DNA of 64,000 bases from Paracoccus aestuariivivens (GCF_009711225.1 NZ_WMIE01000001.1:868001-932000); one strand, 5' to 3'; shown: positions 53,824 to 62,617, counted from the stretch's first letter. Numbers and translations are program-made. Notes: a model not told the origin generated them from the sequence alone.

Positions 53824-54563
53824 CGGAGAGCGCGGCTCACGGGCCGCGCAAGCCCAGGTCAAAACTGGCCTGGGCACTTATGACGCTCGCCTCGGTGGTG
53901 GGCGTCATTGTGCTTTTGGGCCTTGGCATCTGGCAGGTTCAACGGCTTGCGTGGAAAACCGACTTGATCGAACGTGTCGAGGCGCGCATTGCCGCCCCCG
54001 CCGTTCCTGCACCTGCTGCCGCCGACTGGGCCGCGTTCTCGGCCGATGCGGACGAATATCGGCGTGTCTCGGTGACGGGCAGCTATCAGTTCCAAGACGA
54101 AGTGCTGATCAAGGCTGTTACGGCCCAAGGCTCGGGTTTCTGGGTGATGACACCGTTGCTGACTTCCGAGCGATGGGCGGTTTGGGTCAATCGCGGCTTT
54201 GTGCCCGACGACCGTCGTGATAGCGCCGATCGGCAACGCCCCGAAGGGCCGCAAGAAATCACCGGTCTATTGCGGCAGACGCAGGCTGGTGGGGGCTTTC
54301 TGCGCGACAATGATCCGGCAGGAGACCGCTGGTATTCCCGTGATGTCGAGGCGCTGTCGCAGCATTTCGGGCTGCAGAACCACGCCCCGTACTTTATCGA
54401 CGCCGACAAGGAACAGGACGCGAACGCCCTGCCTCTGGGCGGGTTGACCGTGGTCAGCTTCCGCAACAGCCATCTCAGCTACGCGCTGACCTGGTTTGCC
54501 ATGGCTATAGGTCTGGCGGCAGGGGCTTGGTACGTCCTTAGTCGGGACCGCTCGCAGGACTGA
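53820..54563 (+). CDS. surf1: SURF1-family oxidase assembly factor
   Basis: A 247-residue SURF1 protein with two membrane helices flanking a periplasmic domain: LGLGIWQVQRLAWKTDLIER near residue 35, YRRVSVTGSYQF, GFWVMTPLLTSERWAVWVNRG cut by the domain, and a terminal HLSYALTWFAMAIGLAAG. In Paracoccus, Surf1 proteins bind heme a and help insert it into aa3 and ba3 oxidases. Its position here in place of cyoE suggests the oxidase is of ba3 type. The GTG start overlaps the cyoD stop. Its 3' end overlaps otsA on the other strand by 26 bases. Confidence 0.92.
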   Translation: MTESAAHGPRKPRSKLAWALMTLASVVGVIVLLGLGIWQVQRLAWKTDLIERVEARIAAPAVPAPAAADWAAFSADADEYRRVSVTGSYQFQDEVLIKAVTAQGSGFWVMTPLLTSERWAVWVNRGFVPDDRRDSADRQRPEGPQEITGLLRQTQAGGGFLRDNDPAGDRWYSRDVEALSQHFGLQNHAPYFIDADKEQDANALPLGGLTVVSFRNSHLSYALTWFAMAIGLAAGAWYVLSRDRSQD

Positions 54564-55923
54564 CGGCACCAAGTGATCGCGGATCGAGGTCGTTCATGAA
54601 TGACCTCGACCATGCCGCGACATGATGCTGTGACAATCGCCGCATCAGCGAGGCGTGGCGTTCCTGACGTTCCTCAAGTGGCATTGTCAGAGCGCGCGCA
54701 ATGGCATTCGAGACGTCCTCGACGTCATGCGGATTGACGATCAGCGCCGCGCCCATTTCGGCGGCAGAGCCCGCGAATTGCGACAGGACCAGCACGCCCG
54801 GATCGGCCGGATCTTGCGCCGCGACATATTCCTTGGCGACAAGGTTCATGCCGTCCCGCAAGGGTGTCACCAGCCCGACCCGCGACAACCGGTACAGCCC
54901 CGCAAGCAGGCTATGGCTGAAGGCCCGGTTGATGTAGCGCACAGGCACCCAATCCAGCGTACCGTATTTCGCATTGAGCCTTCCGGCCCGTTCGGCGACC
55001 TCTTGCTGGATGCGGTCATAGCCCTCGATTCCGCTGCGCGAGGCGGGGGTTATCTGCAGGAAGCTAACTTTGTTATGGACCTCGGGATGGTCTTCCAGAA
55101 GCTGCTCGATTCCGCGCAGACGTTCCGGCAGCCCTTTGGAATAATCCAGACGGTCCACCCCGATCACCATGTTCCGTGGGCCGAACCTCTGGATCAGATC
55201 GCGGATGCGCGGCAATTCCTGCGCCCGCCTTGCGCGGGTCGCGAATGCGGCGGTGTCGATCGAGATCGGATAGGCCCCGATGCGCGTGCCGCGCGGAGGG
55301 GTGATTTCCTCAAGATCGCGGCGCATCGAGTCCAATGCATCGCGCAGGTTGCGGACATCGGCACGCGTTTGCAGGCCCACCACGTCATAGGCCAGCATTG
55401 CGGCCAGAAAGCACTTTGCGCGGGGCAGGGCGCGGAACAGATCCTGCGCGGGCCAAGGGATGTGATGGAAATATCCGATCCGGTTCTGCACCCCGCGTTT
55501 GCGAAGTGCGGCGGCCAGCGGGATCAGGTGATAGTCATGCACCCAGATCAGATCGTCGGGGCGCAACATCTCGACCAGCGCCTCGGCGAACTTCCCGTTG
55601 ACGGCCATATAGCGTTCCATATCGGGGCGCGTGAACTCCAGCAGATCGGCGCGGTAATGGCATAGCGGCCAAAGCACGCTGTTCGAGATGCCCTCGTAAT
55701 AGCCCGCCACATCTTCCGGCGTCAGGTCCATCGCGGCATAGGTGACCTGCCTTTCGGTCTGCATCTGCATTGCGCCCGGATTTTCGGAGGTTTTGCCGGA
55801 CCAGCCCAGCCACAAGCCGCCTTCACCTTTCAACGCGGCCTCGAGCGCGACGGCCAACCCGCCTGCCGCCACCCCCTTGCCCAGTGCAGGAAGCCGGTTC
55901 GAGACGATGACAAGTCTGCTCAA
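54538..55923 (-). CDS. otsA: Trehalose-6-phosphate synthase
   Basis: A 461-residue GT20 enzyme making trehalose-6-phosphate from UDP-glucose and glucose-6-P: N-terminal LVIVSNRLP, DDLIWVHDYHLIPLA, IGYFHHIPWP, GVDRLDYSKGLPERLRG and LRDGMNLVAKEYVAAQ. The start is taken as TTG at 55923, because it begins two residues before the conserved first strand, follows GGAGGA by 6 bases and overlaps the GH15 stop (TTGA). No ATG lies between there and essential motifs. Last gene of otsB-GH15-otsA. Confidence 0.92.
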   Translation of the reverse strand: MSRLVIVSNRLPALGKGVAAGGLAVALEAALKGEGGLWLGWSGKTSENPGAMQMQTERQVTYAAMDLTPEDVAGYYEGISNSVLWPLCHYRADLLEFTRPDMERYMAVNGKFAEALVEMLRPDDLIWVHDYHLIPLAAALRKRGVQNRIGYFHHIPWPAQDLFRALPRAKCFLAAMLAYDVVGLQTRADVRNLRDALDSMRRDLEEITPPRGTRIGAYPISIDTAAFATRARRAQELPRIRDLIQRFGPRNMVIGVDRLDYSKGLPERLRGIEQLLEDHPEVHNKVSFLQITPASRSGIEGYDRIQQEVAERAGRLNAKYGTLDWVPVRYINRAFSHSLLAGLYRLSRVGLVTPLRDGMNLVAKEYVAAQDPADPGVLVLSQFAGSAAEMGAALIVNPHDVEDVSNAIARALTMPLEERQERHASLMRRLSQHHVAAWSRSFMNDLDPRSLGAVSPASGPD

Positions 55924-57716
55924 ACGATGTCCTCCCACTTGCGCGAGAGTTTGGTTGCGGCATTGATCAGGCCGACCATCGAATAGGTTTGCGGGAAATT
56001 GCCCCAAAGCGTGCGGGTCGCGACATGGACGCCCTCGGACAAGAGCCCCAAGGAGTTACGCTGCGCCAATACTTCGGAAAAAATTTCCCGTGCCTCGTCA
56101 TGACGCCCAAGGCGACACAAGGCGTCGATCAGCCAGAAGGTGCAGGCGGTGAAGGCGGTCTCGGGCGCGCCGAAATCGTCCGGAGCCTTGTAGCGGAACA
56201 GGTGATGACCCTGCCGCAACTCGGCCTCGATTGCCGCGACGGTCGCGCGATAACGTGGATCGGCGCCGGTCGTGAAGCCGATTTCGGTCATCAGAAGCAG
56301 GCTTGCGTCCAGATCCTCGCCGCCAAAGGCCATGACATAGCTTTGGTGTGTCTCGCTCCAACCATATGCTTCGATGGCCTCGCGGATCTTTGCGGCCTCG
56401 GCCCCCCAATAGGCGGCGCGGTCTGCAAGACCCAGATGTGTGGCGATGCGCGCCAACCGATCACAGGCCCCCCAGCACATGAGCGCCGAGTGGGTATGGA
56501 TGCTTTCGCGGGTGCGGAATTCCCACAATCCGGCATCGGGGGTGTTCCACCGGGCAACAGCCTGATTGCCGAGTATTTCAAGCTTGTGGAACAGATCGGC
56601 CCCGCCCAGCCGCGGCAGGCGTTCGTCAAAGAAACATTGGCTGACGGCCAGAATGACCGAGCCGTAGCCATCGTTTTGCACCTGGACATATGCCGCATTG
56701 CCCCGTCTGACAGGTGCGTTGCCACGATAGCCCGCCAAGGCGTCGCAACTTTCCTCGATGATGACACGCTCATGCCCCAGACCGAACAGCGGTTGCATGT
56801 AGCCGTCATGCGAGCCGGTCGCGAGGTTCAGCACATAGTCCAGATAATCCTCCATCGTGCGCGTGACGCCCAGTCCGTTCAGCGCCTTGACGGTAAAGAA
56901 GCTGTCGCGCAGCCAGCAGAAACGGTAATCCCAGTTCCGGCCCGTGCCCTGAAACTCGGGTATCGAGGTGGTCAGCGCCGCCACGATTCCGCCGGTTTCC
57001 TCGTATTCGCATAGTTTTAGCGTGATTGCTGCGCGGATCACCGCATCCTGATAGTCCGGCGGGATAGAAAGGGCGCGGACCCAATCGGCCCAGTATTCCT
57101 GCGTTCGCTCTAGAAAAGTCGATGCGATTACCTCGGGCGCGTCACTGAGCGGCTCATCCGGCCCGAGCAGGAAGACGCGCGGTCGATCCAGAAGAAATGG
57201 CGTTTCGTTCAGCACGAACTCGACCGGAGCCGAGGTGGTCAACCGTACCGGATCGTCGCCGAGTTCATAGCGAAGATGGTTCGAGCCGCGATGCGTTCGG
57301 GCGGGAAGTGCGCCATAGTCATGACGCGGGCGCAGTCGCACCGTGATGCGGGGCATCCCCTCGATCGGTTCGACGATGCGGACAAAATTCCGGCCCCTGA
57401 ACATGCGGCCACGCTCGCGAAAGCGGGGCATGAAGTCGATGATGCGCAGGCGGTTACCCCGCGAGTCGGTCTGGATCGTTTCAAGTATGGCGGTGTTGCG
57501 GCGATAGCTTTGCCGCGTTTCGACCAGATCGTCGCAGCGGATCGACCAGATGCCCTCATGGGGTCCGGCCTTGGGTTCGAGCAGCCCGCAAAAGACCGGA
57601 TCGCTATCAAGGCGCGGCAGACACATCCAGACCAGATCGCCGAAGCGGTTCAAAAGCGCGGCGGTGGTCGAATTGCCGACGATGCCCAGTTCAAGGGATT
57701 GGTTGCGTTCGGTCAT
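55920..57716 (-). CDS. Glycoside hydrolase family 15 (glucoamylase/trehalase-like)
   Basis: A 598-residue GH15 protein: N-terminal beta domain with GNSTTAALLNRFGDLVWMCL, then an (alpha/alpha)6 barrel with NWDYRFCWLRDSFFTVKALN, CDALAGYRGNAPVRRGNAAY and DAGLWEFRTRESIHTHSALM. Actinobacterial relatives with this layout are trehalases, others hydrolyse alpha-glucans. Position between otsB and otsA favours trehalose turnover. There is no signal peptide, so it is cytoplasmic. It overlaps both neighbours by 4 bases, so all three genes are coupled. Confidence 0.87.
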   Translation of the reverse strand: MTERNQSLELGIVGNSTTAALLNRFGDLVWMCLPRLDSDPVFCGLLEPKAGPHEGIWSIRCDDLVETRQSYRRNTAILETIQTDSRGNRLRIIDFMPRFRERGRMFRGRNFVRIVEPIEGMPRITVRLRPRHDYGALPARTHRGSNHLRYELGDDPVRLTTSAPVEFVLNETPFLLDRPRVFLLGPDEPLSDAPEVIASTFLERTQEYWADWVRALSIPPDYQDAVIRAAITLKLCEYEETGGIVAALTTSIPEFQGTGRNWDYRFCWLRDSFFTVKALNGLGVTRTMEDYLDYVLNLATGSHDGYMQPLFGLGHERVIIEESCDALAGYRGNAPVRRGNAAYVQVQNDGYGSVILAVSQCFFDERLPRLGGADLFHKLEILGNQAVARWNTPDAGLWEFRTRESIHTHSALMCWGACDRLARIATHLGLADRAAYWGAEAAKIREAIEAYGWSETHQSYVMAFGGEDLDASLLLMTEIGFTTGADPRYRATVAAIEAELRQGHHLFRYKAPDDFGAPETAFTACTFWLIDALCRLGRHDEAREIFSEVLAQRNSLGLLSEGVHVATRTLWGNFPQTYSMVGLINAATKLSRKWEDIV

Positions 57717-58453
57717 GCCTCGAGCCTCCGTTCCAGCCAGTCCGCCAGTTCGGCCGGACCAGAGAGGTGGATGTCGGCGGGCAGATCGCGCTCGCCCAAG
57801 GCGACCGCCATTCCGCCGGACTCGCGGGCGGCCTCAAGCATGGGCAGGTCGTTCAGGTCATCGCCGAATGCAATGGGACGACGGTCGGCAAAGGGCGGTT
57901 GCGCCATGAAGCGCCGCAATGCCACGCCTTTGTCGTCGCCTACGGGTCGGATCTCGGCCACCGATTTCCCAAGCTGCAACCGCCAGTTTGCGCCCAAGAG
58001 GGCCAAGGACTGGTTGGCGGCAGCCAACATCACCGCTTCGGAGGACGGCGCACCACGCCAATGCAGCGCAAGTCCTTGCCCCTTGTCCTCAAGGACTGCA
58101 CCGGGGTAGGTGGCAACCAGATCGGTCAAGGCGGGCAATAGCGGACGGATCGCCGCGACCTTTTCGGCAAGATCCGGATCTGCGGCATTTCCGGGGAAAT
58201 CGACGCCGTGCAGACCGGCGATAGGGATCGTCGCATCCAGATGTGGTGTGATTTCATCGCGATTGCGACCGGTGATGATCGCGACGGCTCCGTTGGTCCG
58301 TTCGCTTAACCGCAGGATGTCGCGGCGGATGCCAAAGCCCAGACTGACGTCTTGTGGGCGTGGGGCGATCTCGGCGAGCGTTCCGTCGAAATCGAAGAAA
58401 AATGCATGTTGATCCAGATCCAGAGATCCGAAATCCTTGAAGATATCCCTCAA
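57713..58453 (-). CDS. otsB: Trehalose-6-phosphate phosphatase
   Basis: A 246-residue HAD-family phosphatase with catalytic Asp21 and Asp23 in FFFDFDGTLAEIAP, VAIITGRNRDE, and the C-terminal acidic motif AFGDDLNDLPML. It dephosphorylates trehalose-6-P to trehalose. The start is taken as TTG at 58453, about 6 bases after AGGACGG; an ATG at 58492 would add 13 Arg/Cys-rich residues with no ribosome binding site. First gene of the operon, divergent from ada. Confidence 0.88.
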   Translation of the reverse strand: MRDIFKDFGSLDLDQHAFFFDFDGTLAEIAPRPQDVSLGFGIRRDILRLSERTNGAVAIITGRNRDEITPHLDATIPIAGLHGVDFPGNAADPDLAEKVAAIRPLLPALTDLVATYPGAVLEDKGQGLALHWRGAPSSEAVMLAAANQSLALLGANWRLQLGKSVAEIRPVGDDKGVALRRFMAQPPFADRRPIAFGDDLNDLPMLEAARESGGMAVALGERDLPADIHLSGPAELADWLERRLEA

Positions 58454-58721
58454 TATTTCCGTCCTTTTCCAGCGGCGCACGCAGCATCGCACGCCCGGGG
58501 TTCGGGGTTTGGGACGGGCCGGATGCGCGCCGTCCTGAGTTTAAGACGGCAGGCCGGAAGGCAGTTCCCTATTGCGGCAACCTTTCGTGGCGCACGCAGG
58601 AATTGCCCGACCGATGACCTGCTCCCGCCTCCATGGCTGCAATTTGACAGCAAACAGCGGAGCGCAATCACCGCAAATGCGATGCAAGATTTGCCCGTCA
58701 CGAACAGGAAGGTGCTATAGC

Positions 58722-59786
58722 ATGTTCATGAAACAGGATCAAAACACCGCAATGGATCCGCGTTGGCTGGCGGTGCTGGCGCGCGATCCGGCAGCGGACG
58801 AGCAGTTTGTTTACGCGGTGCGTACTACGGGCGTTTACTGCCGTCCGTCCTGTCCATCGCGGCGGGCGAAGCCGGAAAATGTCGCGTTCTTCGTCTCGCC
58901 CGACAAGGCCGAGGCTGCAGGTTTTCGGCCTTGCCTGCGCTGCCATCCGCGCGGCCAGTCCCTTGCGCAAGCAAATGCCGCATTGATCGCGGCGGCCTGT
59001 CGCATGATCGAGACCGCCGAGGAGGCCCCCTCAACCGGCGATCTGGCTCGTCGTATCGGGCTAAGCCATTTCCACTTTCATCGCCAGTTCAAAGCAGTGA
59101 CGGGGATGACGCCGCGCGCCTATGCCGTGGCGTTTCGCGCAGGACGGGTGCGGAAGGCGCTTGACGATGAAGCCAGCGTGACTGCAGCCATCCATCGGGC
59201 CGGTTACAGTTCGAACAGCCGGTTTTATGAAACTTCGGACAGGATTATCGGGATGACACCGCAAACCTATCGCAAAGGTGGACATGACGCCGAGATCCGC
59301 TTTGCCTTGGCCCAGACGGCGCTTGGGGCAATCCTTGTAGCCAGCACGGAAAAGGGTGTTTGCGCGATCTCGCTCGGGGACGCGCCCGAGCCATTGCTTC
59401 AGGAATTGCAGGACCGTTTTCCGAATGCGAAAATGATCGGTGCGGACGCCGAATATGAGGCGTTGATCGCAAGGGTCGTGGCTTTCGTCGAAAATCCCGC
59501 CATCGGTATTGATCTGCCTTTGGATATTCGCGGCACGGCATTCCAGCAGCGGGTCTGGCAGGCTTTGCGTGATCTGCCGGTCGGGGAAACCGTCAGCTAT
59601 GCCGAGCTGGCCAGCAAGATCGGTGACCCCAAAGCGGTTCGTGCCGTTGCGGGCGCGTGTGCGGCGAACAAGATCGCGGTCGCTATCCCCTGTCACCGCG
59701 TCGTGCGTACGGATGGCTCGCTTTCCGGCTACCGCTGGGGGATCGCACGCAAGGCCGAGTTGCTGCGGAGAGAGGCCAAGGGCTAA
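58722..59786 (+). CDS. ada: Bifunctional regulator/O6-alkylguanine-DNA methyltransferase (Ada)
   Basis: A 354-residue three-part Ada. N-terminal Ada zinc domain with Cys40, Cys44, Cys71 and Cys74 (GVYCRPSCPSR, FRPCLRCHP); AraC helix-turn-helix at about 85-185 (SHFHFHRQFKAVTGMTPRAY, AGYSSNSRFYETSDRIIGMT); C-terminal methyltransferase with the alkyl-acceptor Cys324 in AIPCHRVV. It repairs methyl phosphotriesters and O6-methylguanine and activates the adaptive response. The ATG at 58722 follows AGGAAGG. All key residues are present, so both repair and regulation should work. Confidence 0.95.
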   Translation: MFMKQDQNTAMDPRWLAVLARDPAADEQFVYAVRTTGVYCRPSCPSRRAKPENVAFFVSPDKAEAAGFRPCLRCHPRGQSLAQANAALIAAACRMIETAEEAPSTGDLARRIGLSHFHFHRQFKAVTGMTPRAYAVAFRAGRVRKALDDEASVTAAIHRAGYSSNSRFYETSDRIIGMTPQTYRKGGHDAEIRFALAQTALGAILVASTEKGVCAISLGDAPEPLLQELQDRFPNAKMIGADAEYEALIARVVAFVENPAIGIDLPLDIRGTAFQQRVWQALRDLPVGETVSYAELASKIGDPKAVRAVAGACAANKIAVAIPCHRVVRTDGSLSGYRWGIARKAELLRREAKG

Positions 59787-59962
59787 CGTCCCCTGACCCA
59801 GAACAGGGCATAGGCCAGATACAGGCCGGCGGCAGAAAAAGCTGCCGCCCACATGCCTTGGTCATTGGCGTATTCCACCCCGGCCCAAGCCAGCGGCGAG
59901 ATGACGCAAAGCAGTCTGACCCAGAGGCGGTCGAAAAACGGGTTGTTCGGATCTACCAGCAT
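59783..59962 (-). CDS. Small inner-membrane protein, 59 aa
   Basis: A short frame starting MLVDPNNPFFDRLWVRLLCV and containing two hydrophobic segments (WVRLLCVISPLAWAGVEYA and MWAAAFSAAGLYLAYALFWV) ending in RGR. The NPFF-x-R-x-WVR start with two helices recalls short Rhodobacterales membrane proteins annotated as hypothetical. Its stop overlaps the ada stop by 4 bases tail to tail. No function can be given. Confidence 0.6.
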   Translation of the reverse strand: MLVDPNNPFFDRLWVRLLCVISPLAWAGVEYANDQGMWAAAFSAAGLYLAYALFWVRGR

Positions 59963-60038
59963 GTTGCCGTTCTAGCTCAGGCGGGAACCCGGATGAAGGG
60001 CAATTGCGTTTTCATCGGGCCTTTTCAGGAGACAGGCG

Positions 60039-60620
60039 ATGCTGTCCGAACTGCACAGGATTTTTCTGGGTGATCACGACCTGATCTTTCTGTCGGAGGT
60101 CCTGTTCCGCACCCTGATTATCTACGGTTACACCCTTGCCCTGATGCGCTGGATCGGCGGGCGCAGCGTGTCGCAATTGTCCGTGGTCGAGTTCCTGCTG
60201 GTGATCGCGATCGGTTCCGCCGTCGGAGATTCGCTTTTTTATCCAGATGTGCCCTTGATACCCGCCATGCTGGCGATCCTGCTGGTCGTTCTGTGCAACA
60301 AGCTTGTGGATTTCGCGATCATGCGTTCGGACCGGTTGGCCGTGCTGTTCGAGGGGGCTCCACAAGTCGTCATCGTCAATGGCGCGGTTCGGCTGCGCCA
60401 GATCCAGCGCGAAGGCATAGGTTTGCAAGAACTCTATCTCAAGCTGCGCGACAAGGGCGTTACCGATCTGTCGCAGGTTCGACTTGCGGTGCTTGAGGCG
60501 AACGGGGTGCTATCGGTTCTGACCCATGCGCGGGACGATGCGGCTTCGGGGCTTTACCAGCCTCCGGCATTGCCCGAGGCGGAGCTTTCGCAAGCCACCA
60601 ACCGGCAGGAATGGCGCTGA
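60039..60620 (+). CDS. DUF421 membrane protein (YetF/YcaP-like)
   Basis: A 193-residue protein with three N-terminal helices (LFRTLIIYGYTLALMRWIGG, VVEFLLVIAIGSAVGDSLFY, IPAMLAILLVVLCNKLVDFA) and a cytoplasmic DUF421 domain (LFEGAPQVVIVNGAVRLRQI, LQELYLKLRDKGVTDLSQVR). The family occurs as small inner-membrane proteins of unknown role. AGGAGA precedes the ATG. It is transcribed with the genes to its right, 97 bases away, and may be separate. Confidence 0.85.
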   Translation: MLSELHRIFLGDHDLIFLSEVLFRTLIIYGYTLALMRWIGGRSVSQLSVVEFLLVIAIGSAVGDSLFYPDVPLIPAMLAILLVVLCNKLVDFAIMRSDRLAVLFEGAPQVVIVNGAVRLRQIQREGIGLQELYLKLRDKGVTDLSQVRLAVLEANGVLSVLTHARDDAASGLYQPPALPEAELSQATNRQEWR

Positions 60621-60717
60621 TGGCTGGAAATATCTCCGAATGCGACCCTGCGTTCATGGGCTTGCGCATTCCGGTCATTGGCATAAGTCTGCGCGCGCCT
60701 TTCCCTGCGAGCAATAC

Positions 60718-61848
60718 ATGACCCAGACCCTGTTTACCGGCATTCGTATCGACGCGGCAGAACTGCGTATCGTGCGACTGCCGTTATTGACCCCCTTTGT
60801 CATCTCGACCGGAACGATGACCGACAAGGTTTTCCCGCTCTTGACCCTGCGAGGCGAGGGACTTGAAGGGTATGGCGAGGGCGTCATGGATATGCTGCCC
60901 GATTATCTCGAGGAAACACAGACGGCCTCGCTGGCGTTTCTCGAACAGGCGATCCTGCCGCAAATCCTTGGCCGGACGTTCGCTAGCCCTGCCGAGTTGG
61001 ACGCGATCCTGTCACCTTGGCGCGGCCACCGCATGGCCAAAGCGATGGTCGAAATGGCGGCATGGGATCTGTGGGCCAAGGCGCTGAACCAGCCGCTTTC
61101 GGCGTTGCTGGGCGGGGTGCGCGACGCGGTCGAGGTCGGTGTCAGCCTTGGCATCGCCGATATTCCGACGACGCTTGAACGGGTCGCAGCCTCGGTCGAT
61201 GCGGGTTACAAGCGGGTCAAGCTCAAGATCAAGCGCGGCCATGACCTTGCGCTGCTACAGGCCGTGCGGGAAAAATTCCCCGATATCAAACTTACTGTCG
61301 ATGCCAATACCGATTACCGGCTGCCGGATCTGCCGTTGCTGATGGCGATGGACCGGTTCGGGCTGGACTATATCGAACAACCGTTGGCCTATGACGATAT
61401 CCACGATCACGCCAAGGTGCAGGCGCGGCTGACGACAGCGATTTGTCTGGATGAAAGCATCCGCTCGGCGACGGATGCCCGCAAGGCGCTGGTCGCCGAG
61501 GCGGCGCGGGTGATCAATATCAAGGTCGGCCGGGTCGGAGGCTTTGGTCCCGCACGCGCCATTCACGATCTATGCGCGGCCTTTGACGTGCCGGTCTGGT
61601 GCGGCGGTATGCTGGAATCGGGCATCGGGCGGGCGCAGAATATCCATTTGGCCAGTCTGCCTAATTTCTCGAATCCGGGCGACACATCGTCGGCAAGTCG
61701 CTATTTTGCGCGAGACATCACCGAGCAGCAGCTGGAATCCGATCAAGGGCTGATGCCGGTGCCGAAACATGGTCCGGGTCTGGGTGTCACTTTGGATCGC
61801 AGGTTCCTGACCAGCGTCACCGGTTCGGTTCAGGAGTTCCGACCGTGA
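60718..61848 (+). CDS. Enolase-superfamily N-acylamino acid racemase / o-succinylbenzoate synthase
   Basis: A 376-residue MLE-subgroup enolase enzyme. Catalytic lysines are visible in the K-x-K motif of RVKLKIKRGHD (about residue 165) and in INIKVGRVGGFG; metal ligands are in TVDANTDY, DYIEQPLAYDD and CLDESIRSA. The family covers menaquinone MenC and N-succinyl/N-acylamino acid racemases. No menaquinone genes are near, and the next gene is a GNAT acyltransferase coupled by GTGA, an arrangement reported for N-succinylamino acid racemases. Racemase is therefore preferred. The start follows GCGAGC weakly. Confidence 0.8.
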   Translation: MTQTLFTGIRIDAAELRIVRLPLLTPFVISTGTMTDKVFPLLTLRGEGLEGYGEGVMDMLPDYLEETQTASLAFLEQAILPQILGRTFASPAELDAILSPWRGHRMAKAMVEMAAWDLWAKALNQPLSALLGGVRDAVEVGVSLGIADIPTTLERVAASVDAGYKRVKLKIKRGHDLALLQAVREKFPDIKLTVDANTDYRLPDLPLLMAMDRFGLDYIEQPLAYDDIHDHAKVQARLTTAICLDESIRSATDARKALVAEAARVINIKVGRVGGFGPARAIHDLCAAFDVPVWCGGMLESGIGRAQNIHLASLPNFSNPGDTSSASRYFARDITEQQLESDQGLMPVPKHGPGLGVTLDRRFLTSVTGSVQEFRP

Positions 61849-62579
61849 CGCCTGTTCTGCGCGAACTGGCCTCGCTGGCGGAGTTGAAAGCATCCGAGGA
61901 TTTGCAGCGCGCGGTCTGGGGGCAGAACGATCCGGCGGATAATGCCGACCTGATGCTGGCGATCCAGCACGAGGGCGGGCTGGTAGCGGGCGCTTTTGAC
62001 GGCGACCGGATGCTGGCGTTCCTGTTCGCCTTTCCCAGCGCTACGCCGGGTGTGCAGCATTCGCATCGGCTGGCCGTTTTGCCCGAGGCGCGGGGTTTGA
62101 AACTGGGTGTTAGGCTAAAATGGTTCCAGCGTGACTGGTGTCTTTCCCGCCAGATCCGCCTGGTCCGCTGGACCTACGATCCGCTTCGCGCGGTGAATGC
62201 GGGGTTGAATGTAGGCGCGCTTGGAGGCGTATCGAACACCTATTTACCCGACTATTACGGCACGATGGAGGGGATAAATGCGGGTCTGCCTTCGGATCGG
62301 CTGATGTTGGACTGGCATCTGGACAGTCCCGAAGTTCTTGCGCGTTCGCGGGGCGAGCGGCCAGATCCAACGATACCGACGCACCGGATCGCGATTCCCA
62401 AAGACATTGACGCCTTGCTGCGTGATGCGCCCGATGCCGCAATGGCAACACGGATTGCGTTACGCAAGGACTTGACCAATGCCTTCGCCCTCGGCCAAAG
62501 GATCGTCGGATTCGACAATGTCGAACCCGCTTATCTGCTTTCCCAAGTGGACGAGCAGGAAATACCCGGCCGGATCTGA
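61845..62579 (+). CDS. GNAT-family N-acyltransferase, linked to the racemase
   Basis: A 244-residue GNAT protein: AGAFDGDRMLAFLFAFPSAT, HSHRLAVLPEARGLKLGVRL (acyl-CoA pyrophosphate loop), and LVRWTYDPLRAVNAGLNVGA. Homologues beside N-succinylamino acid racemases are succinyl-CoA:D-amino acid N-succinyltransferases. The GTG start overlaps the racemase stop by 4 bases, which strongly ties the two functions. The acyl donor and acceptor are inferred from family context. Confidence 0.78.
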   Translation: MTPVLRELASLAELKASEDLQRAVWGQNDPADNADLMLAIQHEGGLVAGAFDGDRMLAFLFAFPSATPGVQHSHRLAVLPEARGLKLGVRLKWFQRDWCLSRQIRLVRWTYDPLRAVNAGLNVGALGGVSNTYLPDYYGTMEGINAGLPSDRLMLDWHLDSPEVLARSRGERPDPTIPTHRIAIPKDIDALLRDAPDAAMATRIALRKDLTNAFALGQRIVGFDNVEPAYLLSQVDEQEIPGRI

Positions 62580-62617
62580 TCCGGCACACCCGGAATGCCA
62601 AGGAATCTAGACGTCAC

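Noticed and set aside
55924..56007. An ATG start for otsA at 56007.
   Set aside because: The extra 28 residues overlap GH15 codons and do not resemble OtsA; the TTG at 55923 has a strong ribosome binding site and begins at the conserved strand.
60718..61848. Calling the enolase-superfamily gene menC for menaquinone synthesis.
   Set aside because: No men genes are near, and overlap with a GNAT gene plus a permease fits amino-acid racemisation better; ubiquinone-using Rhodobacterales normally lack menaquinone.
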